64,000 nt of DNA, taken from contig CAZKHG010000010.1 in NCBI GenBank assembly GCA_964552655.1, forward strand, positions 1 to 64,000. Direction: 5' to 3'. Positions 53,420 through 63,258 of this stretch are shown one piece after another (positions within the stretch are counted from its first letter, which is position 1; the number at the start of each line of letters is the position of its first letter). The DNA is from CAZKHG01 sp964552655. GTDB taxonomy: Bacteria > Bacteroidota > Bacteroidia > Bacteroidales > Tenuifilaceae. The notes below the pieces were generated by a model that was given only the letters and a program-made list of their open reading frames with translations, was not told the origin of the DNA and ran no database searches. Made by a program: the position numbers and the translations under genes.

Positions 53420-53451
53420 AAAAAAGGGTCGGAAAACTCCGACCCTTTTTT
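53420..53451 (-). terminator. Intrinsic terminator of the Oar-like receptor gene
   Basis: AAAAAAGGGTCGG and CCGACCCTTTTTT pair perfectly around a short A-rich loop, with T-tracts usable on both strands. It lies 41 bp past the stop of the minus-strand receptor gene. Confidence 0.9.
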
Positions 53452-53491
53452 AGATATTGAGATAATTAAATTAGTTGAAAATATTCGATGA

Positions 53492-56400
53492 TTAGAAAAC
53501 AAATCTCAAACCCAATAAAGCGCCCCAGGTATTGCTGGTGCTAATGGATTTAGAAAGTTTCGTTTTAGTCTTAAAATCATCAATAGTGTTGGCGTTTAAC
53601 CGAACTGTTGGAGCAGCAATTGATGCATTGTTTGTTCTGGTTAAAAGTCGAACATTATCATAGCTTGCTAAGGGGTTATATACAGTTGCACCCCAGCTGT
53701 CATTAATCATGTTTCCAACGTTTAGCAAGTCTAAGCTGATTTGCAAGGTGTATTTTCTGGCCGATCCAAAGTTAGAGAAAATATCCTGTAGCACTTTAAC
53801 ATCAAAACGGTGAACCCAGGGTTGAACATGACCAAAACGTTCAGCATATTCTCCCATATGGCTATTCAAATAGGCATTACTCTTTATATACTCAAAAAAT
53901 GCATCGGATTGCTGTAGGGCAGTCATTGTAGTGGCAGGTTCAGGGCCTGCTCCATCAGAATCATAAGTAAAATCGGTAAAAGTAATTTGAGTTGCATCTT
54001 TGGGGATGTACATCAAATCAGAGGATATTCCATCATTATTATAGTCGTTGGAATATGTATAGGACCAACGTCCGCTTTGATAGCCTCTGTATGATAGAGT
54101 AATTGTTGTAGCAAACATTTTAGCGTACTCTATTTTATAAGATGCATAACCAACTAATTGGTGGGGTGTAGAGAAGTTAGAATAGCTTAAACCAGGGTTA
54201 TTTAGACTTCCAACAGCGGTATTGGATGAGTATGCAGAATATGCAGCTGACCCAGGATTTGAAGATATATCCTTAGCCATTGAATAGGTGTATGCAAACA
54301 TACCCGAGAATCCATTGCTAAAGTTTTTGGTCAATTGGGCAGTAAATGAATACTGATAACCTTCATTGGTGTTGGAAAGTATGGTAGCATTACCAACCGT
54401 ACTAACAACCTTTCTTGATGCGGTGGTTGTCCAGTAAGGCCTGTTGTCAACACCGGTCATTGTTCCATTGGCTGGGGCTTCGTTGATATTAATTTGTTGA
54501 ATAGCATTAATATCTTTACCATATAATGCTTCACCTGTGAACACCATATTATAAGGCAGTTCAACATCAACAGCTAAGTTTGTACGCCAAACCTGGGGCA
54601 TTCTGAAATCTTTTGAAACCTCAACCAGACCGGAGTTATTTGGGAGCGTACTTGGTGATTGAGGGAATAAATCGGGACGGCTGGCAATAAAAGTTTTGTA
54701 ATCGGGCTGGAAAGTTAAACCAGTCAGATTTGCAGCACCTCCCTGGGTACCCCAACCAATTTCAGGGGCTTGAATTACGCCGGAGTTTGTGGGTTGGTTT
54801 GTAAACCAAACAAAGGGCAACAGACCGGTAAATATACCAGTACCGCCACGTACTTGTAAGGAGCGATCGCCTTTAACATCCCAGTTAAACCCAAGGCGTG
54901 GTGAACCAAGCAGGGTTTGATGTGGCCAAGAACCCACATCAATTTTCCGGCCATTAGCAAATGTAAGAGCTGAAATTGCAGGGTTGTTAACCAATTCATC
55001 AAAGAAGAAAGGAAGTTCAAACCGAACCCCAAGGGAAATCTTAAGATCTGGTGTCATCTTCCACTCGTCTTGTGCATAAACAGCCCCAAGGCCAAAAGTT
55101 AACTCAGCACCTGGAGCATCATTTCCGTTATACCCGTATGTAACACCAAACCCCGAGGGAGTAGCATTGTTAATAAAATCATCAACCGAGGCATAGCGAT
55201 AGTAGGTGGTCCCTTCTCTGATATATGAATTTCTGAAGAATAAACGGTCGAAAGAAGCACCTAATGTAATTGTATGCTGATTCATGTTAATTGTAGTATT
55301 GTTGACAATACTTAGAGTTTTGTTGGTTACATCATTATTGAATGTAAATAGCTCATAACCAAACGACATATACTGATCGCCACCCTGCCAGATATCAACA
55401 AAGGGGAATAACTTGGATGGACTTGTGCGTGTGTCCTGAATAAAGGTGTAGCTGGCTAAAAATTTATTGGAGATATTTGAAGTAAACGCACTATTTACTT
55501 CACCTGTAAATGATCTAACAGTGTTCTTGAAACCATAGAATGAATTTGAAAATGCAAGAGATTGACTGCTTATACGGCCAGAATTACGAGGGTTATTTGG
55601 TGGGCCGCTATTAAAGTTAGTTGATTGATCAGAAGTACCAACTACATCGTTATAACGGAAGGTTAGTTTATGCTTTGCGCTTATATTCCAGTCTAAACGG
55701 GCTAGAATTTTGGTATTGAGATTCTGGAACGGATCAAAATCTTTGTATTTCCCCGGATCGTAATTGTAAGTGCTGATCAGATGATCTCTAACCCTGATCA
55801 TATCTGCTTCCGTTGTTCTGGAAATCATCAAGTCGGCATTTGCGTTACCATCGGTACTTGGTTTCCAGGAAACTCCAGGTACATTTTCTTTTTCAAACTC
55901 ACCGTTTACAAAAAAGAAGACCTTATTTTTAATTATTGGGCCACCAAGGCTTACCCCATAATTATTACTACTTCTGTCATTGGCTCCGCTAACTTCGTTG
56001 CCATCAACAGTGCTTCCGGTGAATGACTTGGGTCGCATATAGGAGTAAACAGAACCTTTGTAAGTGTTGTCACCGCTTCTGGTAACAGCATTGATACTGG
56101 CGCCAGTAAACTGCGATAACCTTACATCAAAGGGGGCAATATTAACTGTAACCTGATCAATTGCATCCAATGAAATCGGTTGTGCATTGCCACCGGGAAG
56201 TGGATTGCTGCTCAACCCAAAATTGTTATTGAATGCAGCGCCGTCCACAGTAATTGTATTGAAACGACCATCGCGACCGGCAAATTGATTGCCCTGTGCC
56301 TGAGGGGTTAATCTTGATAGGTCTGTTATGCTTCGGCTGATTGTAGGCAGACTGGTAATGTCCCTTCTGCTGATATTTGTTTGGGCACCAGTGCGTTCAG

Positions 56401-56797
56401 AGTTTAGGATGGGATTTCGAAGAGCTGAAACAACTACCGCTTCAAGTTCGGTGGAGGATTCTTTCAGTTCGCCATTAAGAACAAATGTTTCGCCTAGTTT
56501 AAGGTCTATATCCTTATAACTCATTGGAGTGTAACCCACAAATGAAATGGTAACTACATAAGGGCCGCCTACTCTTAAGCCTGTAAGCATGTAATTTCCA
56601 TCTCCCAGTGAAGTTGTTCCGTAAGAAGTTCCGGATGGTTCATGAACGGCAACTATGGTTGCACCTGGTAGTGGAGCACCGTTGTTGTCCAGAACCCTTC
56701 CGTTAAGAGCAGAGGTTGTTACTCCTTGCGCGCCAACCATTACTGATGCCATTATCAGCAGTGCTAGCATTGATAAAAATCGAATCGTTTTCAACAT
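53492..56797 (-). CDS. Oar-like TonB-dependent receptor with carboxypeptidase-regulatory N-domain
   Basis: 1101 residues: signal peptide (MLKTIRFLSMLALLIMASVMVGAQ), CarboxypepD_reg domain (about 30-110, LNGRVLDNNGAPLPGATIVA), a plug (about 120-240: LPTISRSITDLSRLTPQAQG, QFTGASINAVTRSGDNTYKG), then a long barrel ending GLRFVF. The plug pattern is of the Oar/adventurous-motility type rather than SusC, and no susD gene adjoins. These receptors move large substrates or secreted proteins through the outer membrane; the ligand is unknown. A -7-like TAATTTTG lies at 56835-56842. It has its own terminator, so it is monocistronic. Confidence 0.92.
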   Translation of the reverse strand: MLKTIRFLSMLALLIMASVMVGAQGVTTSALNGRVLDNNGAPLPGATIVAVHEPSGTSYGTTSLGDGNYMLTGLRVGGPYVVTISFVGYTPMSYKDIDLKLGETFVLNGELKESSTELEAVVVSALRNPILNSERTGAQTNISRRDITSLPTISRSITDLSRLTPQAQGNQFAGRDGRFNTITVDGAAFNNNFGLSSNPLPGGNAQPISLDAIDQVTVNIAPFDVRLSQFTGASINAVTRSGDNTYKGSVYSYMRPKSFTGSTVDGNEVSGANDRSSNNYGVSLGGPIIKNKVFFFVNGEFEKENVPGVSWKPSTDGNANADLMISRTTEADMIRVRDHLISTYNYDPGKYKDFDPFQNLNTKILARLDWNISAKHKLTFRYNDVVGTSDQSTNFNSGPPNNPRNSGRISSQSLAFSNSFYGFKNTVRSFTGEVNSAFTSNISNKFLASYTFIQDTRTSPSKLFPFVDIWQGGDQYMSFGYELFTFNNDVTNKTLSIVNNTTINMNQHTITLGASFDRLFFRNSYIREGTTYYRYASVDDFINNATPSGFGVTYGYNGNDAPGAELTFGLGAVYAQDEWKMTPDLKISLGVRFELPFFFDELVNNPAISALTFANGRKIDVGSWPHQTLLGSPRLGFNWDVKGDRSLQVRGGTGIFTGLLPFVWFTNQPTNSGVIQAPEIGWGTQGGAANLTGLTFQPDYKTFIASRPDLFPQSPSTLPNNSGLVEVSKDFRMPQVWRTNLAVDVELPYNMVFTGEALYGKDINAIQQININEAPANGTMTGVDNRPYWTTTASRKVVSTVGNATILSNTNEGYQYSFTAQLTKNFSNGFSGMFAYTYSMAKDISSNPGSAAYSAYSSNTAVGSLNNPGLSYSNFSTPHQLVGYASYKIEYAKMFATTITLSYRGYQSGRWSYTYSNDYNNDGISSDLMYIPKDATQITFTDFTYDSDGAGPEPATTMTALQQSDAFFEYIKSNAYLNSHMGEYAERFGHVQPWVHRFDVKVLQDIFSNFGSARKYTLQISLDLLNVGNMINDSWGATVYNPLASYDNVRLLTRTNNASIAAPTVRLNANTIDDFKTKTKLSKSISTSNTWGALLGLRFVF

Positions 56798-56892
56798 AGG
56801 TTAGGTTTTAGTGATTGGTTACTAATTTGAATTTCAAAATTATTTTTTGTTTGAATATTCCATGTAAAAAGCGGGTTAATTTACCATTAATT

Positions 56893-58146
56893 CTAAAGAT
56901 TTGGAAATTTAGAAAAATCTTTTTCTAACAACCTGATAATCAGATTTGATGCACCCAATCCGTGTTCAATATAATCCCTGCATTTAGCCCCACACTCCTT
57001 TAAATATTCTTCTGATCCCATAAGTCTGGCTAAAATTAAATTGAGCTGTTCGCTGTTGCTTACTGAAAAGGCTGCGCCCATTTCCAGCAGATCATGCGCC
57101 TCCTGAAATTTCCGGTAATTTGGCCCGAAAATAATGGGTAAACCAAAAGCGGCAGCTTCAAGGGTGTTGTGGATTCCAGCCCCAAATCCACCACCGATGT
57201 AGGCGATATTCCCATAACGGTATGCAGAAGCCAGAACCCCAATGGTATCAATTATAAGAAACCTGGCTGTAGCGGGATCGCCCTCCTCTGGTTTTGTGAA
57301 AAGGATTGATTCAACATTTACCTTTTTTCTTAACCGTTCAATGGCACTATGATTTATCTCATGGGGGGCTATAATAAGCTTTATCTTGTCGGAATTTTTC
57401 TTGAAAAAATCGAGAATCAGCTCTTCGTCTTTAGGCCATGTGCTGCCACAAATAAATATTTTTGAGTTTGCCTTGAATTCTTCTAAAAGGGGAATTTCCT
57501 TCGCTGATTTTACATTGGCAGCCACCCGGTCGAAACGGGTATCCCCGGTGACAGTTACGTTATGTATCCCAATGCTGTTCAATAGTTCCAATGAATGTTG
57601 AGTTTGTACAAAAAAGTGGGTGAAGTTGAACAGGAAATGTTTGTACCATTTTCCGTAGGATTTGAAAAACACCTGTTCATCACGAAAAATGGCAGAAATA
57701 ATATACGTAGGAATGTTTTGCTTTTTCAGCTCGTTCAGGTAGTGGTACCAGAACTCGTATTTTACAAAAATGGCTGCAATTGGGTTGACTAATCTGATTA
57801 ATTTTCTGGCATTATAACGAGTGTCGATGGGAAGGTATATAATATAATCGGCACCGGGGTAATTCTTCCGAATCTCGTAACCAGATGGGGAAAAAAAGCT
57901 AAGCAGCACTTTAATGTTTGGGTATCTGATTTTTAAAGCTTCAATCAGTGGTCGGCCCTGTTCAAATTCCCCAAGGGAGGAGCAATGTATCCATACGGTT
58001 TGGGATTGTTTATCTATCTTTTGGGCCAGATTGCCCTGCCAGTTTTTACGACCCTTTAGCCATAGCTTTGCTTTGGTATTAAATGGGGAAACAAGAACAA
58101 TAAGTGAATAGTAAATATAAATGGCTGAATTGTATAGAAACAACAT
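56893..58146 (-). CDS. waaA: 3-deoxy-D-manno-octulosonic acid (Kdo) transferase
   Basis: Transfers Kdo from CMP-Kdo to lipid A precursor at the inner membrane, the first core step of LPS. 417 residues: N-terminal membrane-associated helix (NSAIYIYYSLIVLVSPF), GT30 N-domain (VWIHCSSLGEFEQGRPLIEA, with the Glu of the GEFEQ motif as catalytic base, VLLSFFSPSGYEI), and a C-terminal GT-B domain (FICGSTWPKDEELIL, YIGGGFGAGIHNTLEAAAFG, PIIFGPNYRKFQEA). Slightly divergent in the N-terminus, as usual in the phylum. It supports a Gram-negative LPS outer membrane. Confidence 0.94.
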   Translation of the reverse strand: MLFLYNSAIYIYYSLIVLVSPFNTKAKLWLKGRKNWQGNLAQKIDKQSQTVWIHCSSLGEFEQGRPLIEALKIRYPNIKVLLSFFSPSGYEIRKNYPGADYIIYLPIDTRYNARKLIRLVNPIAAIFVKYEFWYHYLNELKKQNIPTYIISAIFRDEQVFFKSYGKWYKHFLFNFTHFFVQTQHSLELLNSIGIHNVTVTGDTRFDRVAANVKSAKEIPLLEEFKANSKIFICGSTWPKDEELILDFFKKNSDKIKLIIAPHEINHSAIERLRKKVNVESILFTKPEEGDPATARFLIIDTIGVLASAYRYGNIAYIGGGFGAGIHNTLEAAAFGLPIIFGPNYRKFQEAHDLLEMGAAFSVSNSEQLNLILARLMGSEEYLKECGAKCRDYIEHGLGASNLIIRLLEKDFSKFPNL

Positions 58147-58382
58147 CTGGTCGGTAATTAGATCGTAAATTTATATTTTGAAATATATAATAACAATAAA
58201 AGTTTTTAACAAATCGTTAATAACCTATAATCAACTGATATATAGATTGATAAAAGTCAATTAAGATTTTGATATTCATGAAATTTACCAAGTGGAAAAT
58301 AGTTTGAATTTTTATGATCGCAATCAAAAAGGTATTAGAAATTTCTTTCATTTATCTTAGCATTTCTGAAATAATTCACTAA

Positions 58383-61300
58383 TTGACTAGAAAAATTCTC
58401 ATATTTCAACTGCTGTTTTTCCTCAACCTGAGCACCTGGGCTCAGCTTAAGGGTAATTTCCGGTTCAGGGAAATTCAGGTTAAATCAGATACCATATTAG
58501 TTGATACCCTAAGCATTATCCCCGGTTCATTGATTGTTAGAACCGCCGATGGATCAATCCTGAATCAGGCCTTATATAAGTTTAACTATGCTGCATCACA
58601 GTTTATAATGGCTAAAACTGACAGTTCACATATAACACTGCATTTCAGCTATCGGGTTTACCCGATCAGCTTCAGCAAAACATGGTATAACAAGGATGAG
58701 CAGTTGCTGCTTTCTTCAGATAGCCTGATGGGGGCTTCGGCTTACAGGTATTCAGCTGGAAATTTTGCTGAAAAACCCTTTGGGGATAAAATGAATGTCA
58801 CAGGCAGCATTGAAAGAGGGTTTAGTATTGGGAACAACCAGGATCTGGTTGTAAGTTCAGGGTTGAACCTACAGCTAAACGGTGAACTTGGAAACGGCAT
58901 TAAGCTCGAAGGGGCTATTACAGACAGATCAATACCATTTCAGGCACAGGGGAATACGCTCCGATTTGAAGAGTTTGACCGGGTTTTCATTAGGGCCTAT
59001 ACCAACGATTTTGAAGTTCAGGCGGGCGACATCACTGTTAACCCGCTTAAACCCGGCTTACTGGTGTTCGGGCGAAATGTTCAGGGTCTTTCGTTTTATT
59101 ATCATCAGGGTATAGCAAACAACGATACAATCACAGTAAAATCAGCAGTTGCCGTTGCTAAAGGAAAATTTGCCAGGAATTATATACAAGGTATTGAAAA
59201 AAATCAGGGACCCTACAAGTTGATCGGAGCCGAGGGGGAAACATTTATTGTGGTTATTTCCGGGAGCGAGAAGGTGTTTCTTGATGGAGAATTGCTCTCC
59301 CGGGGTGAAGCAAACCATTACACGATAGAATACAACACCGCAGAGATTACTTTCACTCCAAAAATTATTATCAAATCAAATAGCCGGATTAATGTTGAGT
59401 TTGAATACACGGAACGCAGTTACACCCGTTATATTACCGCTGCTGATGTTGAACAAAGGAAAGGGGATTTCCGTATTAAAACCTCTTTTTTCTCAGAGTC
59501 TGACAGTAAAAGCCAACCGCTTGATGCCAATCTCACTTCAGAGCAAATCAGTTTATTAAGTAGCATTGGGGATGATCTAAACTCGGCATTATCACCTCAG
59601 GCAGATTTTGTTAAATATCAACCCGATAAAATTTTATACTATAAGAAGGATACCCTTGTAAATGGAATCACATACTCAATTTATATTCATTCAACTGATT
59701 CCCTAAACGCCCGCTACCAGTTGGAATTCAGTTATCTGGGTGAGGGCAATGGTAGCTATATACAGGTTTTTGGCAAAACAAACGGCAGGGTTTTTAAATG
59801 GGTTGCCCCTGAAAATGGGAAGATGAAAGGTGGCTATGAACCTGTAAAACAACTCGTAACCCCAAAGAAGAAGCAAATGATTTCTTTATCAATTTCAAAA
59901 GATTTGAAAAGAAATGGCCTTTTAAACGCAGAACTGGCAATCAATCGCAATGATCTTAATACCTTTTCACCCATTGACGATAAGGATAATTTTGGGAGTG
60001 CAGTAAAAGTGGATTATAAAGATTATTTTAATAACGATACCTCTGCCAGCACATGGCTTGAATTAAGTTCATTGATAACCAGTACAAATTTCAGGTATAT
60101 TGATAGATATCGCCCGGTTGAATTCGAAAGGGATTGGAATCTTAGCTCTGCCTTAAGCGGAGGGAATGAAAAAAATGCAGCCTTTTCATTTGGCCATCAG
60201 AAGGGGGGCAATATTATTGTTGGCGAGAGCGAGTTCTTACACATTGGAAGTGATTACAAGGGGTTTAAATACGGGTTAAGATCAAATGTTGTTCATAAAA
60301 AATATCGGAATAAACTTAACATCAGCAACCTCAACTCAGCTGATACGCTCATCAAAACCAATTTTTTCAGGGGAAAGGAGAACCTCAGGGTTGATTTCAA
60401 CAAGATCAGCCTTGAGCTGGATTTAGAATCGGAACTTAATGATCAAAAGAGAATTGAATCCGGCCTGCTTTTCCCTAATTCCTACAGATGGTATCAGGCT
60501 GCAGTAAAAACAGGCCTGCCCGATTCTTTGCCATTTAAACTTAACGTATTGTATTCGTTTAGGAACGATTTTAAAGCGCTTGGCGGTGAAATGGAAGCAT
60601 ATTCACAAGCGCAGGATTTTGGGGTAGCTTATGAAAAACAGGGGAAGCAGAGTAGCTACTCATTTTATGCAGGATATCGTTTCTTTGTTCCAACGGATAC
60701 ATCAGTTTCAAACACATTAAAAAAAGAAGAACTGGCATTATGCAGGTTAAACTATTCCTACTCATTACCCAATGGGTTTATTTCAACCAACATAAATTAC
60801 GAACTTGGGAGCGGGCTGGAACCAAAGTACTACTATTACTATGTTGAAGTACCGGCGGGGCAGGGAATTTTCACCTGGGTTGATTACAACAGCAACGGGA
60901 TTAAGGAGGTTGATGAATTTGAAATAGCAAGTTTTAGGGATGAGGCCAGGTTTATCAGGATTAACCTGCCCAGCAATCAATATATTTCTGTGAATACCAG
61001 TATGGCAAACATTTTCTTTGATGTTAACCCCGTTGCCATTTTTTCTGATTCCACTTATTTTCATCGGTTCATTTCAAAAATAACCGACAGGATATCAATG
61101 GGAGGTCAACAGAAAAACCGGTCCCACGACCTGCTATATAAAACCAACCCATTTAACCAGCATGTTTATGATTCGTTAATGGTAAGAACATCACAAAACA
61201 TAATCAACTCTTTGGCATTTAACCGGTACAGTAGCATTTTCAGATTGGAATGGATGTTCAACCAGAATTTGAATAAACAAATTCTCGCCAATGGGTTTGA

Positions 61301-61829
61301 AATTTCCAAGCAAACAACTAACCAGCTGATAATCTGGGGTGGATTATCTTCAACAACATCAATAATGCTTAAATATACTGATGAGGTTAAAAAACAGGAA
61401 TCGGAATTTTTTAAAGCTAAAAATTATGAGTTGAACAGAAGAATTCCATACCTTAAGTTGAGGTTCAATTCGGGTTATGCGTTTACTATTGAGGGGGGAT
61501 TTGAATATGAAGATACCCGTAATATCGGCTCAACAGAAATTTTACGGCGACAAACAATTTTTGCAGATTTGAACCTTAGCCTTTTAAATAAAATATGGTT
61601 GGGATTTAAGGGTAATTTATCAAAATTGGAGTATAAAGGAGCGTTGGGGACCCCAATTGAGTATGAATTGCTGAAGGGGTTTAAGCCAGGGACAAACTCA
61701 ACCTGGGAAATGAACATGCGCAGGAAGATTTCCAGCTATTTTGAGGTGGAGTTCAGCTATTCAGGTCGCTACCTTTCAACAGGTAAAATTATTAACGTTG
61801 GGAATTTCCAGGTAAGAGCAGTGTTTTAG
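58383..61829 (+). CDS. Very large predicted outer-membrane beta-structured protein, function unknown
   Basis: 1148 residues starting from TTG 58383, the only start that opens a signal peptide (MTRKILIFQLLFFLNLSTWAQ). It is almost entirely beta-rich and Tyr/Asn/Ser-rich. Recognisable stretches are FDRVFIRAYTNDFEVQAGDI, KLIGAEGETFIVVISGSEK, VFLDGELLSRGEANHYTIEY and FTPKIIIKSNSRINVEFEY. The C-terminal two-thirds have alternating barrel-like strands and end in a typical barrel terminus (NFQVRAVF). I do not recognise a named family. Candidates are a large porin-like or translocon barrel. Its stop overlaps the stop of the convergent downstream gene by 3 bases. Confidence 0.83.
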   Translation: MTRKILIFQLLFFLNLSTWAQLKGNFRFREIQVKSDTILVDTLSIIPGSLIVRTADGSILNQALYKFNYAASQFIMAKTDSSHITLHFSYRVYPISFSKTWYNKDEQLLLSSDSLMGASAYRYSAGNFAEKPFGDKMNVTGSIERGFSIGNNQDLVVSSGLNLQLNGELGNGIKLEGAITDRSIPFQAQGNTLRFEEFDRVFIRAYTNDFEVQAGDITVNPLKPGLLVFGRNVQGLSFYYHQGIANNDTITVKSAVAVAKGKFARNYIQGIEKNQGPYKLIGAEGETFIVVISGSEKVFLDGELLSRGEANHYTIEYNTAEITFTPKIIIKSNSRINVEFEYTERSYTRYITAADVEQRKGDFRIKTSFFSESDSKSQPLDANLTSEQISLLSSIGDDLNSALSPQADFVKYQPDKILYYKKDTLVNGITYSIYIHSTDSLNARYQLEFSYLGEGNGSYIQVFGKTNGRVFKWVAPENGKMKGGYEPVKQLVTPKKKQMISLSISKDLKRNGLLNAELAINRNDLNTFSPIDDKDNFGSAVKVDYKDYFNNDTSASTWLELSSLITSTNFRYIDRYRPVEFERDWNLSSALSGGNEKNAAFSFGHQKGGNIIVGESEFLHIGSDYKGFKYGLRSNVVHKKYRNKLNISNLNSADTLIKTNFFRGKENLRVDFNKISLELDLESELNDQKRIESGLLFPNSYRWYQAAVKTGLPDSLPFKLNVLYSFRNDFKALGGEMEAYSQAQDFGVAYEKQGKQSSYSFYAGYRFFVPTDTSVSNTLKKEELALCRLNYSYSLPNGFISTNINYELGSGLEPKYYYYYVEVPAGQGIFTWVDYNSNGIKEVDEFEIASFRDEARFIRINLPSNQYISVNTSMANIFFDVNPVAIFSDSTYFHRFISKITDRISMGGQQKNRSHDLLYKTNPFNQHVYDSLMVRTSQNIINSLAFNRYSSIFRLEWMFNQNLNKQILANGFEISKQTTNQLIIWGGLSSTTSIMLKYTDEVKKQESEFFKAKNYELNRRIPYLKLRFNSGYAFTIEGGFEYEDTRNIGSTEILRRQTIFADLNLSLLNKIWLGFKGNLSKLEYKGALGTPIEYELLKGFKPGTNSTWEMNMRRKISSYFEVEFSYSGRYLSTGKIINVGNFQVRAVF

Positions 61830-62218
61830 AAGATCCAAAGGAAAGTAATTTGCTTTTTAACGGATAAATAGTAATCGATACCCAGCAACATCAACCCGAT
61901 TACAAGTAGTAGTAATATGTATTTGCTGATAGCCAGAAAAGAAAACCCTGTTTTCAGCAGCTCAAAATGAAAATGATTCATCACCGGTTTAAAGGCAAAC
62001 AGCAGCCCGGATAATGCCAGCGCTAAAGGAATGGCCAGAAGTAACCAAAGGACAGGCGAAGACCACGCCTGCTTGGGTTTGATGTCCAGCTTTTCCAGTA
62101 CATTCCCGGTAAAAGCATCGGAAGGGTTAACCCTCAGCTGTTTTAGCTTATCGGCAAGCCATGCATCATCTAATTTCTCAGATTCCGATTCCGGTTTATA
62201 ATTCATCTCATTTAACAT
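61826..62218 (-). CDS. Small two-helix membrane protein of the ECF sigma operon, putative anti-sigma or regulator
   Basis: 130 residues: about 60 soluble N-terminal residues (LDDAWLADKLKQLRVNPSDAF), then two hydrophobic helices (about 56-77 and 98-115). It starts 7 bases after the sigma-factor stop, so it is cotranscribed. Position and topology fit an anti-sigma factor, but there is no zinc-binding HxxxCxxC motif, so the assignment rests on context. The gene ends with its stop overlapping that of the convergent large barrel protein gene. Confidence 0.72.
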   Translation of the reverse strand: MLNEMNYKPESESEKLDDAWLADKLKQLRVNPSDAFTGNVLEKLDIKPKQAWSSPVLWLLLAIPLALALSGLLFAFKPVMNHFHFELLKTGFSFLAISKYILLLLVIGLMLLGIDYYLSVKKQITFLWIF

Positions 62219-62224
62219 AGCTCA

Positions 62225-62836
62225 TCAGTATAATAATGTTTTAATTTCCTTTTTAAGGAGTAACTCCAGGTTTGAGTATAATTTTGCCCGGCTTCTGAAA
62301 AGTTTAACCTTAACGTTCGATTCACTTAACCCGGTTATTGTTGATATTTCTGTGATGCTGTTTTCTTCAGTGTAGTACAAAGAAATAAGTGCCGATTCAT
62401 CCGGGTCAAGCATATCAATAGCGCGGGTTAGGTACTCTTTTCTTTCGTCAGCAGACATCTTATCCAGCACATTTTGTGAATCATGCTGGGGGTTATTCAG
62501 GCTATCCAGGTCTGCCATTTGTGGTTTGCCTTTCCGTAATTTTGATATGGCATTATTATAGCAAATCCGGTATAACCAGGTGGAAAACTTGGAATCAAAC
62601 CGGAAATTCTCGATGGATTTGAAAGCTTTCACAAAACAATCCTGTGCAGCCTCCTCGGCATCCTGTTGGTTTCTTAGTATCCGGTAGGAGAGGGTGTAAA
62701 CCATCCCCTTGTAGCGGTCAACCAGGGTTGAAATAGCACGGGGATGGTTTAGTTTTGCAAGATCGATAAGCTCTTCGTCGCGGAGCTTACTTATCTCCGT
62801 TTTGAACATCTCGACGAGTGATAAAATAGTATGCAA
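62225..62836 (-). CDS. ECF-family RNA polymerase sigma factor
   Basis: 203 residues with sigma region 2 (about 32-100: ISTLVDRYKGMVYTLSYRIL, DAEEAAQDCFVKAF, FDSKFSTWLYRICYNNAISKLRK) and region 4 (about 140-190: YLTRAIDMLDPDESALISLYY, ITEISTITGLSESNVKVKLFR). ATG at 62836 overlaps the preceding DUF6249 gene by 50 bases; ATG 62809 would shorten the overlap. The neighbouring membrane protein genes suggest an envelope-responsive sigma/anti-sigma system. No autoregulated promoter motif could be identified. Confidence 0.93.
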   Translation of the reverse strand: MHTILSLVEMFKTEISKLRDEELIDLAKLNHPRAISTLVDRYKGMVYTLSYRILRNQQDAEEAAQDCFVKAFKSIENFRFDSKFSTWLYRICYNNAISKLRKGKPQMADLDSLNNPQHDSQNVLDKMSADERKEYLTRAIDMLDPDESALISLYYTEENSITEISTITGLSESNVKVKLFRSRAKLYSNLELLLKKEIKTLLY

Positions 62837-63146
62837 GAAGACCTAATCCCCCAAATAGGAAAATCATTGAGAAATAAGTCGGCTCATCTTTCAGTTCGGT
62901 AAGGGAATCAACCAGGATTGCTAAGAATAATCCAACCCCAAATCCAATGATAAGTAACGCCCATTTTAAAGCGCTATGCGAGTTTGGTTTTTTTGGAGCA
63001 TAGAATAAGCGGGCATCTGCCCCTTTTTCAATCATAGCCATTCTCTCCCTGTTCCTGGTGTAGAAGTAGTAGTAAATTAAGAATCCAATAATACCAAGAC
63101 TTAGTATTGTTGATACTAACCCCATAATAAATTCTGTTGTTTCCAT
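62787..63146 (-). CDS. DUF6249-type small membrane protein
   Basis: 119 residues with an N-terminal helix (VSTILSLGIIGFLIYYYFY), a charged segment containing RNRERMAMIEKGAD, then two helices (LKWALLIIGFGVGLFLAILV and YFSMIFLFGGLGLLAYYFI). This is the DUF6249 arrangement seen next to ECF sigma genes in Bacteroidota; function unknown. Its end overlaps the sigma-factor start, so the two are translationally linked. It is the first gene of the operon. Confidence 0.83.
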   Translation of the reverse strand: METTEFIMGLVSTILSLGIIGFLIYYYFYTRNRERMAMIEKGADARLFYAPKKPNSHSALKWALLIIGFGVGLFLAILVDSLTELKDEPTYFSMIFLFGGLGLLAYYFITRRDVQNGDK

Positions 63147-63202
63147 GCTATTAATTTTTAGAAGTTTTAACCGTTTGACATAACATTAGTGGAAGCGGTT
63201 AC

Positions 63203-63238
63203 AAAAAAAGCCAAAAACTTTTTCTGAGTTTTTGGCTG
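63203..63238 (-). terminator. Intrinsic terminator downstream of the last gene
   Basis: AGCCAAAAAC (63209-63218) pairs perfectly with GTTTTTGGCT (63228-63237). The A-run at 63203-63208 gives a T-tract on the minus strand, right for the gene ending at 63259. Confidence 0.88.
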
Positions 63239-63258
63239 TAGTATGGGGAACCATGATT

